Shown here: piece by piece, positions 45,751 to 58,739 of the stretch | Position numbering within the stretch: the first letter of the stretch is position 1 | Layout: each line of letters starts with the position of its first letter | Origin: Icerya purchasi | Lineage: Eukaryota; Arthropoda; Insecta; Hemiptera; Monophlebidae | NCBI GenBank assembly: GCA_039619475.1 | Contig: CM077115.1 | Span: 400,802,557-400,866,556 of the forward strand | DNA length: 64,000 bases | Reading direction: 5' to 3' | Notes under the pieces: model-generated | Seen by the model: only the letters and a program-made list of their open reading frames with translations | The model's database searches: none | What the model was told of the DNA's origin: nothing | Translations under genes and position numbers: made by a program

Positions 45751-48540
45751 TTACAGTCGGTTTAATTTTAAGAAGTAACTTCTACGCATTCTCTACTTTT
45801 AGCGTATTTATCGTGTGTACAAAAATTATTAGCCTTTGTCGATAACTTGGCGGCTGCAAATAGTTTTCATGTTACCTGGCACGATATTAAATAGCACGAT
45901 TAGCATTGTTGCATAGATTTTTATAACCCATTGTTTGTATTTTAACATATAGTAAGTAAAAATCATACCAAAATAAAATAATTTATTTATGTTTCCAAAT
46001 CAAACCTGCTGCATCACTTTTATTTTCGCGCGTAAAATAAGTTGCATTGCGTTCGGAGATTCTACATGAGTCCAATATCGAAACAGTTACACTTTCTTAA
46101 AGATTTTCCCCCACAACACCTGTGCGTTAGTAACTCATTTCCGGTGAAGAATGTTTAAAATATAATAGCCTGATCTATACGCACATGACTGAATTACTTT
46201 TTTTCTCTAATCTATACCTAAATTTAACGGTTTACGTGTAATTATCGTATCACAAATATCACTAACTTGCGTGTATATATTTTGTGAAATATATTTTGTA
46301 AATTAGAGCAATCGAAACAATGCAAGAAAGTACCGGGGAATCAGTACTAGTAACAAAAATAAAAGGTGCTAATATTAATTTAAAAAAAATAATAATAATG
46401 AAAGTGCCTAATAGAAAAAAAAAAAAAAAAAAAAAGTTTGAAACTGGAAAAGAAAAAATACAACGTAAAGCTGTAGACAATTTTTTAAAGGAATATTTGG
46501 CGATATGCCTATTTATCTGGGTTCGCGTCTTTTTGGCGGAAAAGAAAAGCCTATATTGAAAAATTAATAAAAACTTTTAGTCAAACTATTTGATAAAAGT
46601 TCCAGCGAGACATTTTCTGACTTCACCTATCTTCCATACCGCTAAATATTGACTGAATTTTCTTCGAAAAAATTGATTTTATAATATTTCAAAAAGAAGA
46701 AAAAAAAAGGACATTTTTGAGAAAAATTGCGTATAAACGCAACGCAAAAGTGCAACTAGAACTGCTAGCATCTGTACGTATACGAAATATACAATCCGTC
46801 GACATGGAATAAACTCGACGGATCTGGAAATTTAAATTATAACAATTTCTTCAAACATATGGGACAGACGCATCAACTGATTGGCATTTTTAATTATCTC
46901 GTATTGAAATAAAAGTATAAACATAGTTACACGCGATCATATGTAATTTTTGGCAGGAAGAAAAAATTATGAAAATTGAAAAATTAAAAAAATCACAAAT
47001 TAACAAAGTGCTGCAAATATTGTACTGCGAAAGTAAGAGATAATTTAGAAGCCGTAAGAAGGCAGGGAATTGGTCAATTGGTAACTAAATGTCAAAAGTA
47101 ATTAAGTGGAAGACATAACGACTTGTAACTGAAAAAAATCAGGTAATTTCTTTGCGACTCTAATACATAGGCCAACTCATCACCGACGGCGGCCTGATGA
47201 CCTCCAAACCAGTACTTCTCAACATTTCTTTTATCATGCTTTGACTGTGAAGTATTAAAAATTCGAACGTTTTGTTCTCGACCGGTGTGAATAACTCGCT
47301 TATGAGTATTGATTAGAAAAAAATAAGAAAACCTATATGACGAATGTAATTTTATAATGTAATGGCACGTATAGAGTTGTCCAGCAACACCGTATCGTAT
47401 ATACTAAATTTCTTACAATAATCGCATTAAAATGTTGAAAAATTAAAAATTAATGATAGGTAGTATTTTCTTTTATTTTTGAGCGCTTCGTGATAGATAT
47501 TAATATAGTTAATTTTAAAAAAAAACAAAACGGAACGTATGAAGGAAGCCCCATTGTAAACGATTCATATGTAGATCAGAATCCAGTATGATCTTTGTTG
47601 TTTTCTTAGTGTTAACGGATTGATGGTTTCTTATTTTATTTTTCTTCGTCGAACTCAGCGTTAAAAGTCATTTTATTTCATACAAACATTTTACTGACAA
47701 ATAATGCACAAGTATTTTTTGTTAACTAGTACACCATCAAGATTATCCATTCGGAAATTTTAAATTTTGCGCATTATTTTCGATACTCCGCCGAATTTCA
47801 TTTTATTCGAAAAGGGGGGAAACTCTTTTCAATCATTCCGAAAGCGGATGCTTTCGTTAAGCATGAACAGATCTGCAGATCTTTCTTTACTTTTCTTAGA
47901 AAAAGGGTGAAAAGAAACAATCGAAACCACAATAAATAACCCTTACTTTAACATTTCTATTTAAAAATATAATACGGATGATAGTTTGAAAGTACTACAT
48001 GTATAACTTGCGTTGTGTGAAATTCAAAGGGTCTATTCTTTTTTGTTTTCATTCTCCATTTTCTGAAACATTTTAGCGATACTATTTATCCTGCGTTTAC
48101 GATAGATCTGAAGATTTTCTGAAAGTTAACGTGTTTTTTCTTTGATCAGCTTTTTCATTTTTACAAATTGATAAAAATCGGTTTCATTTTGATCTATTTA
48201 ATTATTAACGTAAAATACGGAAGAGTTAGTAATAGATTTTCTTGCAAATCCAACGAGGTCGAAAAATACTTATAATAAACAATTTTAAATTTCTAAAACG
48301 AAAAGTTTTAGAAAACGGTTTTACTTATTGGATGCGCTCATCAAATAGAGTTATAAAGCAAATTGTTACACACAAAATAAGTTAATTTTAATTTTATTTA
48401 AAATGATTGCTGTTATTTTTTGTTCGTAAAAATGCCTCATTACTATTTTTTATTAGCTTTTTAATCTGTTCTGTATTATTAAAATATACAAGTAATTCCA
48501 CGTAAATAAAACAATTTTAATTATCACATTATTATAATAA
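45751..48540. other. gene-free region
   Basis: No coding sequence is recognised. A poly(A) run lies at about 46418-46435. A Lys-rich open frame across it (46320-46559) is low complexity and resembles no protein. Confidence 0.5.
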
Positions 48541-49727
48541 TTTCAGGTAACATCGTTCGTAATCATTTTTTAATTCACAATCATTCTTCCGATATCAAAA
48601 AAATTAAGCCGTGAATCGATTAGCAACATTTGCAAGAGAAAGGCTATATCTGCGAGCTACTATCAACAATTAATTATTTGCAAAGTTATAGCCAATTCAT
48701 CTTATAAGGAAAATTTAATTACACAAGATATAACATCGATAAGACACAATATAAACCGAAATCGATTAAAAAATATATCGGAAAATCTAAAAAATACCAC
48801 AAAAGAAGTTCATTCTGTTATAGGAGCTCTATGAATTTATTAGCGGACCGTGAAGAACTTTTTCTTTTGTGCAACGATTTGGAACATAATATTATAATTT
48901 TTGGTTACCAAAAAACAAACATGAAATGTTTAAAATGTTCAAACACTTTATACATGGATGGAACATTTAAGTACTGTAAAAAGTATTTGTATCAGTTTTT
49001 TACGATTCACAGATACTGTGAAGGACATTACATCCCATCAGAAATTTCGGGAGGGGTTACGAAAATATTCTTATAAATGTATATATATGTATATATATGT
49101 ATATATATATATATATATGTGTGTGTGTAGTATTATCATGAAATATATTTATTTATGAATGGTACACTACAGTCTTTAAGTCAATTATTGCATATGCAAT
49201 ATTTGAACACTACAATAAAAACAAATACAAAAAATAGTCGTTTCTAAAGAATTCATAAAAATTTCAATTTTTTTTTCCTTTTGTCAAAAAATGAAAAGAA
49301 ATAAATTTATTCCGAATTTCGGTCCATTTAATTCAAGCAGTTATTATTTTGCAGACATTTCGGGGGGTGTTTGAAACCCCGAAAACCCCTCTCAGATACG
49401 GCCCTGCATCCCATCATTGTTTTGTTTACTTCTGAATAAAACGTCTGATGTTTGTACTATATTATTTAAAAAAGTTATAAATATTGCCGAAAAAATGAAT
49501 TCCTGTTTACAACCACGTAAGGTAACAATCGATTTTGAAAGAGCAATACATGCAGCAGTTATCTCAAGCCTGCTGCAAAAATTTCACGATGTAAATTTCA
49601 CCTGGCTCAAATTTGATATCGAAAAATACAAGCTTTAGATTTGACGAGCATTTACAAACTGAATAACGAATATGGAAAATGATTACATCTATTTGGTTTG
49701 TCATTTCTTAATTCTGAAAGGGTATCC
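48541..49727 (+). pseudogene. FLYWCH/MULE transposase relic, interrupted by a MITE
   Basis: At about 48550-48605 VRNHFLIHNHSSDIKK looks like the H-x-H end of a FLYWCH zinc finger. After a frameshift in an A run comes a helical stretch including SIRHNINRNRL and TKEVHSVIGAL, then a frameshift at 48828. Next is a MULE-type core: FLLCNDLEHNIIIFGYQ, LYMDGTFKYCKKYLYQ and FTIHRYCEGHYIPS. The frame is cut at 49038 by a 368-bp MITE and resumes at 49415 with CLLLNKTSDVCTILFKKV, TIDFERAIHAAV and, after a final shift, IQALDLTSIYKLNNEYGK and LHLFGLSFLN. DGTFK and DFE supply the two expected acidic residues. This order is known from insect MULE-family transposases (Mutator-like). Non-functional through at least three frameshifts, one stop and the MITE. 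Confidence 0.8.
49039..49406 (-). mobile_element. hAT-type MITE, copy B, nested in MULE relic
   Basis: 368 bp flanked by a perfect 8-bp duplication CATCCCAT (49031-49038 and 49407-49414). The right end has the full terminal repeat, reading CAGGGCCGTATCTGA on the minus strand. The left end keeps only CAG and then joins AAATTTCGGGAGGGG, so about 15-18 bases of the terminal repeat are deleted. The interior matches copy A (40914-41289) in reverse orientation, including the TA/GT repeat and GCATATGCAATATTTGAACA. Confidence 0.9.
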
Positions 49728-50075
49728 GGTGTAGGGTAGAGAAAAAGTTGAGAAACATATTGGTGCCTCAATTATTTACTTTTATAAGATTTGTTGGCTA
49801 CTAGTTGCCAGTTGGTCAGTGTCGCTTGGGTTCTGGTTACAAGTTGGCTAATTACTCGGAGACGCATTTTCGTACGTATTCTAAAATAGTTACGGGTTGG
49901 CGTCCGCCCAAAAGACACAGTGCCGAATACAAGAATTTCAGATAACATCTAGTTTTTTGAAAAAAGCGACTTGAAAACTCTTTCCTAGATGTTCGAGTGA
50001 GTAGCAGTTGAATTTAGGGTGTGCGATGAATTTGTATAAGAAACATAAAAGCTTTATATTAATGCTGCAAATGCA
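49728..50075. other. gene-free region
   Basis: No recognised coding sequence. Short repeats of GGTTACAAGTTGGC type lie near 49800-49900. Confidence 0.45.
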
Positions 50076-50315
50076 TGTAGCAAGGTGGTGAAAGAAAATA
50101 ATCGCAAAAAATAAAAAAAAATTCTACGGCGAAAAGGTTAAATGAAATAGAAGAGGAAGTTGAGAAAGAAATAGAAAGAGGAACAGGGGACACAAAATTT
50201 TTCATCACTTTAAACGAGATGTTACAATGTTTCGAGAAGAATAGTAAACTAGAATATCGTTCGGTAAAGAATAAAAAAGAGTTAACAGACGAAACAGTAG
50301 CGAGGGAATCGACGT
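50076..50315 (+). pseudogene. possible LINE ORF1 coiled-coil remnant
   Basis: A plus-strand frame, open from about 50125 to a stop at 50315, encodes KRLNEIEEEVEKEIERGTGD and then FFITLNEMLQCFEKNSKLEY. Charged heptad-like repeats of this kind occur in the coiled coil of LINE ORF1/Gag proteins. No zinc knuckle follows. It could equally be an unrelated coiled-coil relic. Confidence 0.3.
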
Positions 50316-50717
50316 AGAGGCTTAAAATGAGGGGTCGGTGCAAGAATATTAAGACGAGTAATTTTTCAGTTAGGGCATAGTCGCTACCGTAGAAACCCTC
50401 CACGAAGTTTCCCAGTTGTAGTTATGGCCAAGGATAGAAATATTAAAGTCAAGAACGGAACATGGAAAAACAATTTTCAAGAAGAGCTAAACTATTGGTA
50501 AAAATAGTGATAGTGTTGCCAAGAACATCAGCGACACTGTCCGCATAGTGGAAAATATTTCTTCTGCATTTCAGTGAAAGGAGTACTGTGCACAGAGTGA
50601 TCTTCGTGGACATCTCGTAGACCTGCAATATCCTAGATTGTTGTGAAAAACTAAACATGAAGTGTATCTCGACTTTGAATATAATTTAAGGTTAGGCGAG
50701 GAAACCCCAGCTATAAA

Positions 50718-50930
50718 ATGTGTACTCGCACGAGTTCAGCAAAGCAATATATTGAGGTTCTTTACCCCCCAGGGTTTTGCATTTCCACTAATCCGGACAC
50801 AAATTTATATTCATTTGTCGATCATACTCGTATCTGTTCAACGCCCGTAAATTCCGATAAATTATCGAAACATTCTACGCTTCTAAAAACTGAAGGGATT
50901 AAAATAAATACTCGAAAAAGTATAGAGTAA
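50718..50930 (+). other. unidentified open frame, 70 codons
   Basis: The frame includes YIEVLYPPGFCISTNPDTN and is normal-complexity sequence rather than a simple repeat, so it is more likely old coding DNA than the neighbouring A/T-rich frames. I do not recognise it. A transposon origin is likely from the context. Confidence 0.25.
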
Positions 50931-53293
50931 CGTAACGTGTTCATAAACATTGATTCGCCATTATTATACTTGGAATATATCCTCATCACAGGTCTTCGTT
51001 TATTCTCTTAGATAAAAGATTAACGTGGTTAGCACTAGAAAGCAAATTATATACAATTCGATGATCAGATACTACTATATGTGAGAGTCTGTAAGGAAGA
51101 GTAACGCAGAATGATTATAATCGACTGAAGCGAAGATGATACGAACACAAGCGCTTCTAGGTTGTGTCAAATGAAAGACTCGGACCAGATTTTCGAATAG
51201 TAACATAGATTATCAGCAAAACATTCTATATGGTATAAACTGGGAACAAAAACGAAAAACGACAATTGTAAACTATTTACATTTGTCAAATTTTAGATTT
51301 AAATGTTTTCGCCGACAAGGTGTGATTTAATGCAAATGCTGTTAACATGTGAACTGAGCCGTTAAGCACGTACCTATTGATTTATAATGTACTGCATAAT
51401 TATCACATTTTGTTCAGAGATGACTACTGCACTGCAGTGTCCGTACGACAAAAAGAAAAAAGAAAAAAAAGCATTACAAAAGGAATAGAAATGGGAGAAT
51501 AATATTAAGATAGGGAATATTGCGTGCATGGAAGAAAGTGGTTTCAAATAACCATCATTCTTCCAAAATCATCGATTCGATTGGATGTAATCAGCTTTCA
51601 TTTAGCCAAAATGGTGAGATAAAAAGAATTCTAACGTTGCGAAAATTTAATAAGCCCCTCCTAAAATATATCGAATATACGTAATAGATGATGAAACGCA
51701 ACAGCTCGAACATTAGCAAAATCTAAAACAGTGCAAAATGAATAAAATGCAGCAATAATTAGAAGGGGGAGGAATCAGAAGATGTAAAAAAAAGTCACCT
51801 GCGTACGAAAATACGTACCATAACAGGTAGTTAATAAGTACATCTGACGAATGAAATGAAGTAACAGCAAATAAATAAAGGAGATTAACACGCGGATTTC
51901 GAAACATGATTCGATTCATTTATGTTACGAAATAAATTATTAATTTCGAAACTAACTTTATAAAACACGATGGAAATTATCAATGAACATTTCTATTTCA
52001 TGGTAATTATAAAGACAGCAGTCCAACATCCGGCAACAGAAATTTAAGGTTTCCCAAATGAGTAACTAGTTTTTTTGTTGTTTTTTTTTTTTTTTTTATT
52101 CTGCGCATTCTTTTCTACTCTCTCCCTCTTTCCCTTACTGAAGATGTTTTAAAATTCAAATCACTCCTCATTAACGTTGAAAGGGATGATCTCTATAAAA
52201 TACGAAAATGAGATGCATTTGGAACCTTACCGGATGTAACAACTTTTTATTGTTGGGTAAAGCGCAACTTAAAACAGGTTTATAAATTACATGTATTTTT
52301 TTTTTGTAATATTACGCAACAAATAATGTTTACGTAAATTGAAATAAAAAAATAATCTCCGATTATTTAGTTAAAACCAAGTTGAAAATGATCGGAATAA
52401 TTTCAAAATGGTATAGAAAAGAAGTAAAAAGTAAACGGAAATATAATACAATACACGTTGTCAGCGTAACGAGTATTATTAATTAATAATTCGGGTAATA
52501 AGCAGATGCTGACAGAGCTCTGTGAAAATTCCGAGAAGTTCGGAAAATAAACGAGAAATTGTTGCACGATACTACGAATGACCTACTTCTTGGAAGAGAG
52601 CTCTGATCTGAACTTGTGCCTTTTCAAGGGTGATATATCCCATTAATTATTATTATTATATTAATAGACTATTGTATTCCATCTGAGAATGAAGTAATAT
52701 TTTGCATTTTCTAAGGTTACTGGAATGTACTCCACGTTTAATTGAGTCAAGGTAACATGGACACGAAATGTATTAATTAAAAACTCCGTGCAACCCTCAG
52801 ATTATCCGGCTGAAAGTAGCCATACGTAAACCGAAAAAACGAAAAATCATTAAAACGACGAATGACCCGTGAAAAGGAATAATTTCATTGAATGTTTAAA
52901 AGTTTTCTTTTTATTTTCTAGATATGATCTTTTCCGATTGTAAAAATTCATTTAAAAAAAGACTATTCGCAAAACAAGAAATTAATAAACAAGGAAATTA
53001 CTTCGCTTTTGCCTTCGTAACTCATAATAGGAATACACTCTTCTTTTTGGCCTTTTTCTTTTTTTTTCCCAAGTCCGATATTTAAAATACGTTAATCTAA
53101 GCTATTTTTAAATAAAAAATTGATTTTCACGAGTTTACGTTGTTAAAAATACGTCCGACAAAAGTCTCAACAAATTAGATGTTAAGGTATTTCGCTGCGT
53201 ACATTTTTTTTTTTTTCTTCGGCTCGTCAGACCAAGGGGACCTTCATTCAGAAATAAATAGAAAGGAAAGAAGTCAGTTATATTTTAATCCGA
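50931..53293. other. gene-free region
   Basis: AT-rich with T-runs at 52082-52098 and A-runs. No recognisable coding sequence. Confidence 0.5.
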
Positions 53294-53790
53294 CTAGAAA
53301 TCTGCTAAGAAAGAACAAATAGCAGGAATAATTAATTTCCTCGACAAATAAGAATACAAAATGCTCCACAGAAAGAGATGAAGACTGCAAGAACACACAT
53401 GATCGGCGTCGCAAATAACTGCATCATAAGGATAGAGAGGACATCGCGGGGAGGAAATCAGGGAAAAGCGAAATGTGGAAAAAGGTAGCAGAGAATGGCC
53501 AAAACGCATACTAACAACGAAAACAACATCAGAACGTCGAAGAGAGGGATACAAAAGAGACCATAAATACGGTGGAAGAATAGGCCGAACAGACAGATGA
53601 AATGAATAATTATTGGAAAATAAAGGAAGCGTAGGTGTCCGACACCAATAGCTGAGATGGAAGCTTTTACATATCGATAGGAGGTTAGCGGATGGAATTA
53701 AAAAAAAAAAAAAAAACAAAAAGGCGAGAAAAAGCAGCAACGCGAGCCAAGGAATCATTACCAAATATGCCCGAGTGGCTAGGTACCCAC
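53294..53790 (-). pseudogene. LINE ORF2 C-terminal (RNase H region) remnant, long open frame
   Basis: A 156-codon minus-strand frame includes RFGHSLLPFSTFRFSLISSP and then CPLYPYDAVICDADHVCSCS. These match RINHSLRPSSRFRFTLSPSP and CDSNHIFFECSAL of the copies at 60645 and 61546. This is the end of RNase H and the following Cys/His segment of a Jockey/R1-like LINE. The key 'HiffEC' motif is changed to HVCSCS, so the copy is decayed despite the open frame. Confidence 0.65.
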
Positions 53791-55089
53791 GGTAAATATC
53801 AATATAAATGGAATGGAGAGAGGAAAGATTATGAATGAAGGCTTACGTCATTTCCAGCTTCAATTTTAATAGCTATATCATTCAAATGCTAAGGGGGGAT
53901 ACCAAAAAAAATCCTGTAACAAAAAATATAACCGTTTTACCGCCACACGCTTATGAAGAATGAAATGGTCAATCGAAGCCGACTTTTCTATAAAAGTTAA
54001 AAAAGATTAGCATTTGAAGATCCAAAAAGTTTCTCTGTGACAAAGTCCAGGAAATGAATGAGAGATATGTCGCAATGATGTGCGCTCGTACGAAATATCA
54101 CTGCTTATATTTTTCCATGTGATTTATTTTCGAATACATATACATATCTTTTAAATGGTTAAATAAATAATGCGGATTAAGAATTGTTGAAGTTAATTCA
54201 TTCTAATATTTCAGATATTTTCCGATTACGTTCTGTTCCGTTCTGCATTCACTCACATTTACCAATCATTATAAATTAAGCGGACTGATGACAGTTCATT
54301 TTATTTTAGTTCAAAATGTTTTCCATTTTTTCTCTTTTTAGAATTCCGTACATTATTATAAAAAGATAGTTCGGAAACGACGAAAATATCGAATAAAATT
54401 CATTAACTAGTTTGGCTTGTACATTTTTTAAAATTCTCTTTAAGACATCATTTTTACGATAATCGATTAGTGAGGATAGAAAAAACGAAAAAACCCTCAA
54501 GTATACATAATACAGAATTTTAAACGATCCCGAAAATCACCTTTAAAAAATTCATAACTCATCGCCGGATAAACCTTTAAAAGTGAAATTCAAAATGTAA
54601 AACAAACAGCAGGAACTCTTTCATAAAATCAAAAAAATATTTAAAACTTCCTTTTGGGCAATAAATGATAATAATTCACATGTAAATAATGGCAAAGAGT
54701 GAAAAAATTGAAGAACTCAAAAAATATTTCAAATAAATATGCGCATAAAAGAACGTTTTTCAGAAAAATCCGAGCTTACACATTTAGACATTCGGGATCG
54801 TGCTGGAAATTCGAAATTTTGAAAGAATTTTTTTTTTTTTCCAGCGTGCGATCTATATACGATATTTCATTTCTTTAACGGAATGTTCGAAGTGGGCGAA
54901 AAATTCAAAAAAACGCGGTAAATAACACGTCTTCTCTCTATTAGTGGTTCGAGTATTATAGTCAAGGAACGAGATTTTTTACGCGTTTTCCCCGGTTCTT
55001 TTCTAGTTAGATCCGGGTTTCCAACTTCAAAATCAGACCCTCGAAACGCCAAAACTTCGAAATATAGGAAAAAATATTTTTCTCTGTTC
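53791..55089. other. gene-free region
   Basis: A tRNA-like A-box fragment, ATGCCCGAGTGGCTAGGTA, at about 53767-53785 has no partner B box. Otherwise nothing recognisable. Confidence 0.5.
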
Positions 55090-55097
55090 GGGCATGT

Positions 55098-55507
55098 CAA
55101 GGCCGTGTCCACAAGGAGGGGGGGGGTCACCCCCCCCCATGAGAACTGAAATAGTTATTATAAATACAAACAAATCTGAAAAAAATCACAAATTTAAAAT
55201 AAATATTGATGATTTTTTAGGGTGTTCTTACCGACTTTTAAAAGAAAAAATATGCTCCATATTTTTAGGTACTTCATTAATATTTTATGCAAAAAATTTT
55301 TTATTACGAGTATAATCAATAACATATGTAATTTTTATTAATGTTCATATACGGGATAATTCATTTATGTAAATTATTAATACATACAAATCAAAATGAT
55401 GGAAATTATTAATAGTACGAATATTAGTGAAAAATGTATTATAAAATAAATATGCAAAAAAAAAATTCACCCCCCCCCCCCCCTCCAAAATTCTGGGCGC
55501 GGGCCTG
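55098..55507. mobile_element. hAT-type MITE, second family
   Basis: 410 bp between perfect 8-bp duplications GGGCATGT (55090-55097 and 55508-55515). The ends read CAAGGCCGTGTCC and, from the other strand, CAGGCCCGCGCCC, a short imperfect inverted repeat with hAT-like CA...TG ends. Just inside the left end is a perfect G9-TCA-C9 hairpin (55118-55138) and near the right end a run of 14 C (about 55470-55483). No coding capacity. Confidence 0.8.
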
Positions 55508-55764
55508 GGGCATGTAATATATCGATGGAATGGTAGAAAGCTATTTGATACGAATCATATTCCAGTATTCGTTTTTAAACTTTTTTATCTAATGTACCGG
55601 TAAATGAAAGTAGTAATTGGACTATGTTTTTTAGACGACGGTCCGGACGACAGCTTAAGTAATTCAAAATAGCAATATTACAAATACAAATAAACTATTC
55701 ACGTACATTATGGCGAAAATATATTGTTTTTTCTTTTTTACTTGAAAAGGAAAAGGATTAGGAA

Positions 55765-56070
55765 GACGATAAGTTTAATATGTGTCCTTTGCACTCTGGC
55801 GACTGTTCCTTTGTTTGTGATCCTGACCACGTGCTGTTTGAATGTTCCAGTCTTTCCTCCGAGCGTAATATCCTGTACGTTCAGCTGTTAAAGCTGAATT
55901 ATCCTACTCCATATAGTGCTTCCTATATCTTAGCTTTGCCGTCATCCAATGTGGTTCCTATTCTTGTCTCTTTTCTGTCATCGATCTCTGACCGGATTAA
56001 AATTTAATCTTTAATCTACTCCATTTGTCCTGGGTAGCTGCCCTTAGTCGGCCAAGCCCAAAAAAAAATA
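55765..56070 (+). mobile_element. 5'-truncated LINE tail
   Basis: The open frame 55780-56007 gives CPLHSGDCSFVCDPDHVLFE, then LLKLNYPTPYSASYILALPS and FLSSISDRIKI before a stop. It retains the Cys/His pattern (DPDHVLFECSSL) that closes ORF2. About 50 bp of 3' UTR with GGTAGCTGCCCTTAGTCGGC and an A run (56058-56068) follow. Same lineage as the copies at 7625, 60645 and 61546. Confidence 0.75.
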
Positions 56071-57924
56071 TGTCTAATAACATCTGAAGGACTAATAGAT
56101 AAATGTTAGGAGGTAAGCATGCAAAGTAGATGTAAACGAACTGAAACGAAAAAGCTTGTGATAATCCACTGTTTCAAATAAACCATAGGCTCGTTTTACA
56201 CCATCATTCGCGGTATTGAACTATCGATTTCGGTGAAAAATATAAACAGACACTTTCAGAGCGCATATTTAAAAGTTCCATTAGTAAGGAAGAAGATGAT
56301 TTCGGTGTCATTATCGATTGACCTTGTTTTGTTTTGTTTTGTTTTTTTTTTTGTTTTTTTTTATATTTTTTAAAATATAAATTTATTCTCTCCGTTGTTT
56401 AAGCCGTAACATAAATGAACTGAATTAATATCTTTCTTTTTCCATTCGTATTTAACGAGTTTATTTGGTGATACGTTTTTTTAGGGTTTCTTTTATTTGA
56501 ACAAACCGCAACTAGATTTTATCGGAAAATATATATTAAAAACTAATACATGTTTCGGGAATGCAGTCTCATAATCATGATGTATTACAAATGTGCGCGA
56601 TCGCATTCGTTGTTTGTATCTACCGATTTTTTTATTCCATTGTTACAAGAAGTCAAACTAATCATATTACCGGGTATCGGGTGTAAATTGTTATTACATT
56701 TAATTTGGTGGATGTGAAATGATTAACGAAGAGCTTTTTGGGTTTCAAAAAGTTTCGAAAAAAAGCAATACGGGGTCTCAAAAAAAGTTTTTAAACGCAT
56801 AAAATCAAATACCTACAGGAGCACCGGACGAAAATTGTACAACCATGTTACAAATTTAAAATTGAATATATTTGTTTCCAATTTAGTGTAAATGTAAATT
56901 ACGATGGTTATTCTTAAAGTAAAATACGAAATTCGTAACGCGTTAAACATCACATGATTAACTGACCGTGTTTTTTTTTGTTTTTTTTTGTAATTCCGTT
57001 TCAGTTCGAGAGATCATCAAAAATGACAAAAGTAAAACCGTCAACTAGGAAGCAACGCAGGCTTACTTCCATCTGCTAAAAATTGAATAAGCCTCTCTCG
57101 TTCTCGAGAAATTTGATTAGTACGGAGCATAAAGGAATTCATTGGTTTAAAAGAAAAAGGGGAAGTTAAAAATACACTTAAATAGGATAATTTTGAAATC
57201 GAATTACAGGAAAAAAGGGAAGTACGCTTAATATATTAAATAATAATAACTTAAACACTATATGATTTTTTAATTAAAATATTTATTTCGACAAAGTTCT
57301 CCCTTATGTGCCTCGGGGTACATTTGTGAAAAGCCTAACTTCACAGTCTACGGCACCCTGCTACCAGGGTATGAAACTCTTTTTTTTTTCTTTTTCTTCT
57401 TCTATTTATCTTAAGAAGAAATAGAGAAAAATTTACGGTTACGTTTATGTACATCGTAACAACAAGTACGGCCGCCTGAAATATTCTTAAGTTTCCTCCG
57501 AAAACATCTCATTTTTAGTCATGCGTAAAGAACAACCCTGGGGTCACATACAATAATATTCATAGTTATTTTTATGATTTCGATATTGCGACTTCGGTAT
57601 CTAACGATTTTTAAGAAACTATGACACTTTATATTAATAATATAGTACGAAAAAATGTTTAGCTATGTTATGTTCGTTTTAACATTGTGTTTACATCAAA
57701 ACTACAATAAAACATTTTTCCCTATTTCTGTCGCTAAATAAGAACAAAAAAGGTATAAAGTCCGTACGAATTACCGAGCAATATTTCGGCACGCACGCTG
57801 CCAATTTGGAGACTGTCACCGGTTGGTCAGGTTTATTCCATAACTATTATTCTTCCTCGACGCAACATCTTGTCTAACCTATATATGCCGTCGTGTTAAT
57901 TATTAATTACCTTCCGCCGTAGCT
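56071..57924. other. gene-free region
   Basis: AT-rich, with (GTTTT)n and poly(T) around 56324-56360. No recognisable coding sequence. Confidence 0.5.
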
Positions 57925-57930
57925 CTGTCG

Positions 57931-58398
57931 TCACAGTCTACTTTTCCAGCGATAAAATTCTAATCGACATTCTCGAACAACCGATATCTCACCGGTAGAT
58001 AAAGAAATATGTGTTTTCCACTGACTTTTCCACTTTTTAAATGTTTTTCCTCTTTTTCTTCCTACTAAATGAAAATCTCCGCTAGTTATCGTCATCTTGG
58101 GTCTTCTGCCGTCATGAATTTTCATACTTCATTATCTCGGCGCTTTTTCAGTTCCCCACATGGTGTCAGGAAACTTGTCCACTAGTGACCGCGGCCTTTA
58201 TGCATTTATTTTTCCGATACTTCTCGCCTCTATTATCTCTTGTAAACGCGTTTTCATCCATTTGACCTTCACATTAATATCCAACATCGGTCGTTCGGTT
58301 TTCTGACGATTTGCACTTATTTGTAATTCTAATTTCTTCATTGGTAGCCATGTTTCGCTAGCTTGCGCGGAGCTAACAGCACGCATTAATCGAACCAC
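57931..58398 (-). pseudogene. unidentified ancient coding sequence, possibly retroelement ORF1
   Basis: Two consecutive minus-strand frames, 58398-58198 and 58125-57931, encode normal-complexity, basic sequences with blocks such as ASETWLPMKKLELQISANRQ and RPKMTITSGDFHLVGRKRGK. Local G+C is higher than in the surroundings. Neither piece is recognised. The basic composition and location among LINE tails suggest a retroelement ORF1, but no motif proves it. Confidence 0.3.
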
Positions 58399-58739
58399 AT
58401 TAGTGCACTTACGTACCCGCGGATGTGATATTAAACGAATTGTTGTAACTTTGAAAAGCCATTAAAACAAATATAAATAATGTACGCGGGATGTAAAGCG
58501 ATTAATTTTATAAATAACGTGGAGAAAATAAAACGAAAAACGGACTAGATTTTGGCGGCAAGTGCATTTTTTAAAATTCGAACAGTTCAGTTGCACACTT
58601 TGTCGAATGAGCATACACTTACTGCGTTGTTTGAGAACAGCATAATTATGCTGAAAATTATTTGAAAAAAAATCGCGGATGTGGGCAACACATATAACTT
58701 CCTTGTAAAACTGTTTCAAACATTAAACCGAATGAGTAG

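Noticed and set aside
46320..46559. Lys-rich open frame as a gene
   Set aside because: It crosses a poly(A) run that codes the Lys block; no other sign of coding.
53765..53800. tRNA-Ser-like A box
   Set aside because: No B box at the proper distance and no cloverleaf.
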